The position numbers were made by a program, and so were the translations under genes. Shown here in pieces: positions 7,948 through 15,700 of a stretch of DNA of 38,352 nt. Source of the stretch: an uncultured Clostridia bacterium (lineage in GTDB: Bacteria > Bacillota > Clostridia > TANB77 > CAG-508); NCBI GenBank assembly GCA_947168035.1, contig CAMVKF010000003.1:1-38352 (forward strand), in the 5' to 3' direction. Positions within the stretch are counted from its first letter, which is position 1, and every line of letters begins with the position of its first letter. The notes below the pieces were generated by a model. That model worked only from the letters and a program-made list of their open reading frames with translations, did no database searches and was not told the origin of the DNA.

Positions 7948-8482
7948 ATGAAAAAATTTATAATTAATATATTATTAATAATAACATTTATACTTATATA
8001 TTTATTGCAAATAAACTTTTTTAGTGGTTTTAAAATTGCACGGTGTAATGCCAAACCTAATAGTAATATTAGTACTTTTTATTGGGCTGTTTTCTAGCCA
8101 AGCTACAGGCATAACTTATGGTGTACTTTTAGGAATTTTTTTTGACTTGAATTTAGGAAAAAGAATAGGTATTTCAGGAATAATGCTAGGAGTTGTAGGC
8201 TTTTTAGGAGGGCTTTTAGATAAGAACTTTTCAAAAGAAAGTAAAATTACAATAATAATTATGGTGTTACTTACAACCTGTATATATGAAATAGGTAATT
8301 ACATATTTGGATATTTTATGTACAAATATGATTTTGAATTTATATCTTTTATAAAAATATTAGTTATAGAAAGCATTTATAATGCTATATTAACCATAAT
8401 TTTATATCCAATTATAAAACTATTTGGGTACAAAATTGAAGAAGAATATAAAGGAAATAAAATACTTACTAGATATTTCTAA
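7948..8482 (+). CDS. mreD: Rod-shape membrane protein MreD, read through a +1 shift at CGG
   Basis: Reading from ATG 7948 (AAAGGGATGG upstream) gives a hydrophobic N-terminal helix up to F-K-I-A. The next codon is CGG (8041-8043), and the zero frame then runs to TAG at 8095. If the C is skipped, GGT at 8042 continues as G-V-M-P-N-L-I-V-I-L, the conserved MreD segment, through to TAA at 8480. The total is 177 residues with several membrane helices, normal for MreD. An alternative start inside the second frame has no good ribosome binding site and would lose the first membrane helix. MreD is a membrane partner of MreC and PBP2. Its place in an intact mreBCD-mrdA order argues for function, and hence for real recoding at CGG. 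A plain pseudogene or sequencing error is the alternative. Confidence 0.82.
8041..8044 (+). promoter_or_regulatory. Putative recoding site CGGT (mreD)
   Basis: GCA-(C)-GGT: zero-frame CGG, with family-like sequence resuming at Gly in +1. GCA cannot re-pair with the overlapping CAC, which argues against simple P-site slippage. Confidence 0.65.
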
Positions 8483-8497
8483 AAAGAAGGTGAGATA

Positions 8498-10594
8498 TTG
8501 AAAAACAAAATCAAAAAAGAAAATACTAATTTAAGATTTAATATTTTAATAATTATAGTATACATAATAGGAATAATATTAATTAGTAAATTATTTGAGC
8601 TACAAATTGTGCATGGTGCTACATATAGAGAAACTTCAAACACAAGGCTAGCAAGAGAAAGCACATTAGAACCTTCTAGAGGAGAAATTTTAGATAGGTC
8701 TGGAACTATTTTAGCTACAAGTACAAGCTCTTTTAATATAGAACTTTACAAAACCAAGTCTGATAATATAGTGCTAAATAATTGTATATTAAATCTAATA
8801 AATTTATTTGAGGAAAATGGAGTTAAATATCCAAATAATTTCCCAATAAATAATGAGGTAAATGCTTTTAGCCTAGAAGGAGAAAATTTAGAAAAATGGC
8901 TTGCTAAATATAAGCTAGATTCAAATTCAACAGTTCAGGATACTATGAATTTTTTTATAAAAAAATATGGTATTGACTCGCAAGATCTTATAACTGCTAG
9001 AAAAATAATTTCTATAAGATATGAAATTACAACTAAGGGGTATAGTAGTACTAGGCCATTGGAACTAGCAGAAAATGTATCGAGGGAAGTCGTTGCAAAA
9101 ATAAGTGAGCAAAATGCGTTGTTTCCAGGGGTTAAAATATCTACAAAAACTACTAGAAAATATAACTACGACAATTTAGCCTCACATATAATTGGTTATA
9201 TTGGAAAAATAGGTGAAAAAGAATATAATGAAAATCAAGATGTTTATAATAATGATGATTATGTTGGAAGAACTGGTATAGAGTCATCATTTGAAAGTTA
9301 TTTAAGAGGACAAAAAGGAAAAGAAGAAGTTGAGATGTCTGTCGATGGAACAGTAACAGGAGAAAATATAACAAAAGCACCTATTCAAGGTTCTAGTATA
9401 GTTCTAACAATAGATTCTAAATTACAAGAAATAGCAGAAAATGCCTTAAAAAATAACATACAAAAAATAAGAAATGGTGGTTTTTCTAATAGATATGATG
9501 CACACGGAGGATGTGTAATTGCAATAGACGTTCATTCAGGTGAAATACTTGCAATGGCAAGTAATCCGGATTATAATCCAAACTCTTGGGTTGGAGGAAT
9601 AAGTGTTGCAGACTATAATCAAATTAAAGAAAATAATTCATTATTTAATAAAGCTATATCAGGTTCATATGCACCAGGTTCAATCTTTAAAATGGTAACA
9701 GCGTTAGCAGGTTTAGAAACAGGAGCAATTACAACAACTGAAAAAATAAATGATACCGGAATTTATAAAAAATATAGAGATTACCAACCACATTGCTGGG
9801 TATATGATAGTTACCATAGAGGACATGGGTACTTAAATGTATCTGGAGCAATACAGCATTCATGTAACTACTTTTTTTACGAAGTAGGAGATAGGATAAA
9901 AATAGATACTTTAAATAGATATGCAAAATATTTTGGCTTGGGAAACAAAACAGGAATAGAACTTCCAAGCGAAACAGCAGGTACACTTGCATCACCAGAA
10001 GTTGCCAAAAAAATCGGAGAAACCTGGTCTTCAGGAAGAAATTTAGCTGCAGCAATAGGTCAAAGTTACAATGCTTTTTCACCACTTCAAGTTGCAAAAT
10101 ATATAGCTATGGTTGCAAATGGAGGAAATAAAATAAATACTACAATTATAAAAAGAGTTCTTAACTCAGATGGAACAGAATCTTCTAAGTCAGAGATAAA
10201 TGGTTATGTAAAACAAAACTTGGGACTTAATATTGAAGAGGTTGAAAATTTAAGTTTTTCAAATGGTAATATTAATGCGGTTTTAGAAGGAATGAGAAGT
10301 GTTACAGATGAAGGTGGAACAGCAAGTTCTGTATTTAGAAATTTTGATATTCCAGTCGGAGGAAAAACAGGGTCAGCAGAAGCGGGTAAAAACGTAAATG
10401 CTTGGTTTGCAGGATTTGCACCATTTGATTCGCCAGAAATTGCAGTTGTAGTAATGGTAGAAAATGGTGGACATGGTTTTTATACAGCAGAAGTCGCAAG
10501 AGAAATAATAGCAGAATACTTCGGAATGAATATAAATTCAAATGAAATACAAGAGAATAATGAAGCAATAAATTATGTAGAATCAATTCAATAA
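8498..10594 (+). CDS. mrdA: Penicillin-binding protein 2 (elongasome transpeptidase)
   Basis: A 698-residue class B PBP. After a membrane helix (about 12-32) comes the dimerisation/pedestal domain starting E-P-S-R-G-E-I-L-D-R-S-G. The transpeptidase domain has all three motifs: S395-I-F-K398 (nucleophile), S455-C-N457, and K623-T-G625. It cross-links lateral-wall peptidoglycan with RodA and MreC. The start is TTG behind AGAAGGTGAG, 15 bp after mreD. Its length fits clostridial PBP2 proteins. No rodA accompanies it in this window. Confidence 0.95.
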   Translation: MKNKIKKENTNLRFNILIIIVYIIGIILISKLFELQIVHGATYRETSNTRLARESTLEPSRGEILDRSGTILATSTSSFNIELYKTKSDNIVLNNCILNLINLFEENGVKYPNNFPINNEVNAFSLEGENLEKWLAKYKLDSNSTVQDTMNFFIKKYGIDSQDLITARKIISIRYEITTKGYSSTRPLELAENVSREVVAKISEQNALFPGVKISTKTTRKYNYDNLASHIIGYIGKIGEKEYNENQDVYNNDDYVGRTGIESSFESYLRGQKGKEEVEMSVDGTVTGENITKAPIQGSSIVLTIDSKLQEIAENALKNNIQKIRNGGFSNRYDAHGGCVIAIDVHSGEILAMASNPDYNPNSWVGGISVADYNQIKENNSLFNKAISGSYAPGSIFKMVTALAGLETGAITTTEKINDTGIYKKYRDYQPHCWVYDSYHRGHGYLNVSGAIQHSCNYFFYEVGDRIKIDTLNRYAKYFGLGNKTGIELPSETAGTLASPEVAKKIGETWSSGRNLAAAIGQSYNAFSPLQVAKYIAMVANGGNKINTTIIKRVLNSDGTESSKSEINGYVKQNLGLNIEEVENLSFSNGNINAVLEGMRSVTDEGGTASSVFRNFDIPVGGKTGSAEAGKNVNAWFAGFAPFDSPEIAVVVMVENGGHGFYTAEVAREIIAEYFGMNINSNEIQENNEAINYVESIQ

Positions 10595-10616
10595 AAATGA
10601 AAGGAAGTATTTAGTT

Positions 10617-11231
10617 ATGAAAAGCTGTTTAAATGTAAGCCAAAAAAGCAATTTAATTATTATTAAAATTAGTAAAGAAGCAAAATTTGAAGATATAATA
10701 TTGCAAATGAGAAGAAAGGTACTTCAGCTTGAAAGGATATACAAAGAAGAAAAAACGCCAATAATGATAACAGGTAAAGTACTAAAAAATAGAGAAATAA
10801 ATGAAATAGAAAAAATAATAAAAGAAAGGTTAAATGTAAAAGTTGAATTTGATATGCCAAAAGAATTAGGGTTATCTAACATTAAGAAAGCATTTTTACA
10901 AGAAGTTTCAACTTCTGAAACTACTTTTCATAGAGGCTCAATTAGATCAGGTCAAAAAATAGAAGATGAAGGAAGTATAGTAATACTTGGAGATGTAAAC
11001 TCTGGAGCAGAAGTTATAGCAGCAGATAATATTGTAGTACTAGGAGCATTAAGAGGTTTAGCTCATGCAGGAGCTAAAGGAAATGCAAAAGCAATAGTTG
11101 CTTGTGGCAGATTAGATGCTGTACAAGTAAGAATTGCAAATGTAGTAAAAGAAATAAACAAAGATGAAGAAATGGCGTATATTAATTCATATATATATGT
11201 TGGAGAAAAAGGAGATATAGTAATAGAATAA
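10617..11231 (+). CDS. minC: Septum site-determining protein MinC
   Basis: A 204-residue MinC. The N-terminal domain (about 1-95) is the FtsZ-antagonising part. The C-terminal domain (about 102-204) is the right-handed beta-helix with H-R-G-S-I-R-S-G-Q, G-S-I-V-I-L-G-D-V-N-S-G-A-E-V and G-A-L-R-G-L-A-H-A-G-A-K-G. Together with MinD it prevents polar septa. AAAGGAAG precedes ATG. It is the last plus-strand gene of the cluster; minD (and minE), normally next, are not here, and hairpin element B follows instead. Confidence 0.95.
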   Translation: MKSCLNVSQKSNLIIIKISKEAKFEDIILQMRRKVLQLERIYKEEKTPIMITGKVLKNREINEIEKIIKERLNVKVEFDMPKELGLSNIKKAFLQEVSTSETTFHRGSIRSGQKIEDEGSIVILGDVNSGAEVIAADNIVVLGALRGLAHAGAKGNAKAIVACGRLDAVQVRIANVVKEINKDEEMAYINSYIYVGEKGDIVIE

Positions 11232-11248
11232 ATTATATTATCTTCTAA

Positions 11249-11408
11249 AACCCACGACAATAGTCTTATTTATTAATAATTCATCGACAGTTCCAATAAC
11301 TTCGCAGGGGTCAAAACCGTCTGACTGCTCCTTGTGAGGGACCAAAGGTTTTGACATTGACCCTGCTATGGAGATAATTATTAATAAATAAGACTATTGT
11401 CGAGGGTT
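11249..11408. repeat. Long-hairpin element B (after minC)
   Basis: A perfect 27-bp stem (11255-11281 with 11376-11402) is extended by AACCC/GGGTT (11249-11253 with 11404-11408). Inside are a second arm GCAGGG (11304-11309 with 11361-11366) and GTCAAAACC (11310-11318 with 11347-11355). The architecture is like element A but the sequence differs. It lies between convergent genes and could terminate transcription, although there is no T-run. It fills the gap 11232-11428. Confidence 0.8.
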
Positions 11409-11428
11409 AGCAAAATAAATATAATTTG

Positions 11429-11767
11429 CTAGCTTAATAATAACAATATCAAACTAAAAAATAGCTCATTATCTTTTACACCTTCTTCGTAAAGAAAAAA
11501 CAAAAGAGCCATAATTAGAATATCATCAAAATAAAGTTTTAAACCAAATAATTCAAAAAAGTAATTATCAGAATTACTTTCTGAATTATTTTTTTTATTT
11601 AAAGGCATATCTTCTACTTTATTATTAATAGAATTTGTGTTTGGATGGCTGACAGCTGTATTTTGTATTTGCGTAAGGTTTGTATTTGGTTTGTAATAAT
11701 TATTTTTATAAAATCCAGGTCCAAAAAGGTATGGAAAAGAAAAAGGAAGCATATTATTCATCCCCAT
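11429..11767 (-). CDS. Small protein of unknown function with hydrophobic C-terminus
   Basis: About 112 residues starting at ATG 11767 (M-G-M-N-N-M). This overlaps the last 14 bases of the upstream gene on the same strand, so the two are probably translationally coupled. A second ATG at 11761 is also possible. The N-terminal part is rich in Pro, Phe and Tyr, the middle is Asn/Ser-rich, and the C-terminal 35 residues have the pattern D-D-I-L-I-M-A-L-L-F-F-L followed by E-E-G-V-K-D and a second leucine-rich stretch. I recall this D-D-x-L-x-x-A-L pattern in short clostridial proteins of unknown role. No function is proposed. It is the last gene of a three-gene minus-strand unit. Confidence 0.6.
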   Translation of the reverse strand: MGMNNMLPFSFPYLFGPGFYKNNYYKPNTNLTQIQNTAVSHPNTNSINNKVEDMPLNKKNNSESNSDNYFFELFGLKLYFDDILIMALLFFLYEEGVKDNELFFSLILLLLS

Positions 11768-12164
11768 TTCCACTCTTAAAAAAATCAGAAATACTGGTAA
11801 GTTTAAGTAAATTAACATATTGGTCAAGCTTTTGTTTTCTTGAATCTCTTAAATATGGCTTTAAAGAGTAAAGTAGCTTAGCTCTTGGGTCATCTTTGTT
11901 ATTTAGTTTTTCTACAATTGTTTTTATCTTTAAAATAGTTTCTATATCTATATTACCAGAAAAATTACTTGAGTTTTCTTGTGTTTCTTCATTATTAGAA
12001 GGATTTTTTAGCATAGAAGTAAGGTTAGTTATCATTTCAGGGGTAATGTTTAAATTAGAATTTTTTGCAGTTTCGCTTTGAGAATTATTTTCTTGAGTTG
12101 AGCTATTATTATTTAAAATGCTCTTAAAATTGTTTATCAAATCATTCATTTTGTTTTCTTCCAT
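11754..12164 (-). CDS. Conserved small hydrophilic protein, unknown function
   Basis: 136 residues from ATG 12164 (M-E-E-N-K-M-N-D-L-I). The GTG 12 bp upstream lies inside the AAAGGGGTG ribosome binding site and is unlikely to be the start. The N-terminal half is low-complexity Asn/Ser/Gln. The C-terminal half is more ordered: I-L-K-I-K-T-I-V-E-K-L, then D-D-P-R-A-K-L-L-Y-S-L-K-P-Y-L and R-x-x-K-L-D-Q-Y-V-N-L-L-K-L. This looks like a conserved helical module, since P-R-x-x-L-L-x-x-L-K-P-Y-L recurs in short clostridial proteins as I recall. No signal peptide or membrane helix. No function can be assigned. Confidence 0.65.
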   Translation of the reverse strand: MEENKMNDLINNFKSILNNNSSTQENNSQSETAKNSNLNITPEMITNLTSMLKNPSNNEETQENSSNFSGNIDIETILKIKTIVEKLNNKDDPRAKLLYSLKPYLRDSRKQKLDQYVNLLKLTSISDFFKSGNGDE

Positions 12165-12205
12165 AGCAAAATTCACCCCTTTAATATCATTACCGTTCTA
12201 CAGTT

Positions 12206-12307
12206 ACAATTCACAGCTGTAATTACTTAAAGTCTGCGCCAATGATTAAAATATTTATATACTAATCATGTTAGGCAGGACTATTAGAACTTGAGGGCTG
12301 TGAATTG
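12206..12307. repeat. Long-hairpin repeat element C (short copy of A)
   Basis: Shares with element A the outer arm (ACAATTCACAGC at 12206-12217, GCTGTGAATTG at 12297-12307), the AAGTCYGCGCCARTGATTA segment and TAATCAYGTTAGGCAGGACT. It lacks A's inner hairpin arm, so it looks like an internally deleted copy. It sits between the 50-residue gene and the next gene of the minus-strand unit. Confidence 0.8.
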
Positions 12308-12342
12308 CAACAAGATTTCAAAACCTTACGCGTAAAAAGCTT

Positions 12343-12495
12343 TCAAGACTTTTTTTGAGAATTCAAAGCCTGAATAAGCCTTTGTTTTTCTTCTGGACTT
12401 AAGATTTGATTTATTTTTTCAAGGCCTTGTGAAAGCTTTGATTTATCCATGTTTGAAAGCATTTTCATTAAATAAGAAACATCATTATTATTCAT
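12343..12495 (-). CDS. 50-residue small protein, unknown function
   Basis: Too short for most gene callers, but supported by AGAGGTG 6 nt upstream of ATG 12495, good codon use and its position ahead of two similarly styled genes. It is a soluble, probably helical peptide: M-N-N-N-D-V-S-Y-L-M, then K-L-S-Q-G-L-E-K-I-N-Q and L-S-P-E-E-K-Q-R-L-I-Q-A-L. It ends at TGA, the only TGA stop among intact genes here. Upstream (minus strand) there is a TATAAT-like box but no clear -35. Function unknown. Confidence 0.6.
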   Translation of the reverse strand: MNNNDVSYLMKMLSNMDKSKLSQGLEKINQILSPEEKQRLIQALNSQKKS

Positions 12496-12659
12496 AAAAT
12501 TCACCTCTATAATATTATATTATATGAACCTAAAATTTATGTGTAACAAAAATGTAATAAAAATTTAATAAAACAAAATTAAAATCTCCAAAAAGTTCCT
12601 TCCGCAAAAGACTTTTAATAGTTTTTTAGTAATATTTCTTTTTTACAAAAATAGAGGTA

Positions 12660-12687
12660 TTGATTTTTTTTAGAAATTTTTTAATAA
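12660..12687 (+). promoter_or_regulatory. Weak promoter candidate for surface module 1
   Basis: TTGATT (12660-12665) and TAATAA (12682-12687) are 16 bp apart, about 40 bp upstream of the ATG. Much weaker than the promoter of module 2. Confidence 0.3.
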
Positions 12688-12725
12688 TTGTAATGAATGT
12701 AAATAAATTTTAGGAGGAACTGTAT

Positions 12726-15700
12726 ATGAACAGAAGAGCAGAACTATTGAACAAAGTATGTGCAATTTTAATTTTGTTTACCCTTTGTATATCTGACTTT
12801 TTATTTGTTGGAACAAAGCTTATTAGTTATGCAATTGATAATGTGAAAACCAATATCTATAATGTTGATTTTTTGGCGTATTTTGTAGACGCAAATGGGG
12901 AAAAGGTAGATAAAATACAAAAAGAAATTGATGAAGAAGAAATTTATTTATATGTAGATGTAGATGTTAAAAATGAAGGATATTTCAATGGAATGCTTAA
13001 CTTAGAAAATAACAACTTTGATTTACAAAATAAAATAGAAAGTGGAGACATCTCAGAAATATCTGGAAATAAGGTTACATTAAAACAAATATGTGCAGGT
13101 AAAACAGTTACAATAAAACTTCCTATAAAGGCAAAATATGAAGAAAAAATTAAAGCAGAGGATTTAAATAAAAAAACAAGAGTAGTTTTAAGTGGAGAAT
13201 ATATAGATAGTAATAATGCAGAGCATCAAACAAGTACAGAAGTTAAAGGAAAGTCAAGTATAGAAATTGATTGGGTATCTAGCAAAAATACACAAGCAGA
13301 ATTAAATGCAAAAGTTTTAACAAATTATTCTTATACAGTAAATGGAGAAGAAAAACAAGTAGTTCAATTTTTAATTGGAAGTAAAATTACAAATAACAAT
13401 TACCCTATAAAAAATACAGAGATTAATTTAAATGTTTTAGAAAATGCCGAAGACGTAGAAGTTCACACAAGAAGTACTGATGCAACAAACGGAAATATAA
13501 AATTTAGTAAAGCAAATTATACATATAATAAAGAAACAAAAAATTTAAAAATAAATTTAGCAAATGATAATTTAGAAGAAGTGTTCTGGAATAAAGATGG
13601 TTTAGATTTATTTGTAGTAACATATGTATTTGCGAAAGATGAGAATATATTAAATAAAGAAATTTCAATAGGTGCAAAAATAAATACATATGATGAAAAG
13701 GAATTTATAGCAAATAAAAACCTATTAATAGATACAAAAAAAGATGGAATAATTTCTTATTCTGTAAAAAATAGTGAACCTAGTATATATAAAGGTAAAA
13801 TATATACAGGCGAAGCTAGAGAATATAAAGAAACTCAAAAAATAGATGTTGATTATATAGGAGTAGCTGAGAATGTTTCGCTAAAATCTAATGAAGATTT
13901 TTATTTAAATAATACAATTACAACAAATGCAAATATTTTATATAAACAAACAAAAATAAATAAACAAGAATTTATAAAAATATTTGGTGAAGATGGATTT
14001 ATAACAATAAAAAATAGCTCAGGTGCAGTAATTGCAAATATAAGTTCAAAAACAGAAAATGATGAACAAGGAAATATTGTAGTAGATTATATAAATAATA
14101 CAAAAAATATTGAAATATTAACAAGTAAACCAATATATGTTGGAACCTTAAAAATAGAAAATACAAAGCAGATACTAAATAATGAATACAAAAGAGAAGA
14201 AGTAAATACATTTACTTCAATAAAAAGTACATTTACAGGCAGTTACAATGAAAAACAAATAGAAAAATTAGAAAAACAAATAGAATTAAAAGAAACAACT
14301 TCAACAGCAAAATTAGAAATAGGAACAAAAGCATTAACTGCAGAAAACACAAATGAAAATGTAAAAATAAAGGTAGTTTTACCAAATAACAGTGAAGAAC
14401 AAGATGTTTTCTCAAACCCTAACATAAAAATAACATTTCCAAAGCAAGTAACAAATTTAACTGCAAAATGTAAAGTGCTATATGGAAATGGTTTAAATCT
14501 TGGAAATGCTGAAATTGTAAATAACGAAGGAATTCAAGAAATTAAAATTGGGTTAAGTGGCACTCAAGAAACCTACAACCCAAGTAATATTGAAGGAACA
14601 GCCATTATAATTTATGCAAATATTGATGTTGAAAAAGATGTTGTAACAGCAATAGAAGATATAACATTAAATTATACAAACGAATTTGCTACATCTTTAG
14701 AAAATAAAGGGGAACAAAAAGTTAAGGTAAAAATAATAGAGAGAACAAAAGAAGAAAACATAATTAAACAAGATTTACCACTTGTTAAAGCAACAGCACA
14801 AGAAGTACAAGACTTAAATGGAATAAAAATGACAGTTACTGCTAAAGTAGGAGAACAAGAACTTGAAGATGGAGCAGAGGTAAAAGCAGGAGAAATAATA
14901 GTATATAATGTAAAACTAGAAAATACAACAGATGCGGATATAGAAGGTTTAACATTTACAGCAAACATACCAGAAAGTACAACATTGATAGAAGTAAACC
15001 CAAAATACCCAGGGTTTGATGAAATAAAAGAAGAATTTACATATACAGAAGAGTATTTTATAGAAAAAGATAACAATGCATTAACAAATGAAAATATTTC
15101 TATAAAAGCAGGAAAAAATATTTTATTCAACTATATGGTAAGAGTTAATAGCAATTTAACCCAAGATAAAGAAGGCAAAACAATTCTTACTGCTAAATTA
15201 GCAGAAAATAAAATTGAAGTAGAAAGAAATAATATTTTTAAAGCGAATGATATAATTGCTACTATAAAGCCATTAAATAGAACACCAAATGAAAAATTAG
15301 AATATAATTTTTCATACGATTATCATCTTGAAATAAAGAATAATAGCAATACAGAGAAAAACAATGTTAAAATTACAGTTAATAAGAATCCATTAATTGA
15401 TATTACAAATATTAGTTACAGTATGGGAGAAAATAGAGTTAATTTAGGTAAAGATATAGAGTATTTTACAATAGATTCTATTCCTGCAAATGCAACAGTA
15501 TTCGTTATAATTGATTTTTATACAAAAGAATATAATGAACAAATAACAACATCTGAAATATCAGCTTTAATAGAAAATAATTCAAATATTTTTAGAACAA
15601 ATAAAATAATAGAAAATGTTGGGGGAATTAAATTAGACATAAACTCAAAGATAGAAACAACTTCTAATACAGATAAAATATATCCTGGAGATTTTATTAG

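Noticed and set aside
8024-8482. mreD starting at 8024 in the second frame
   Set aside because: No good ribosome binding site and it would drop the first membrane helix encoded from ATG 7948, which has AAAGGGATGG upstream.
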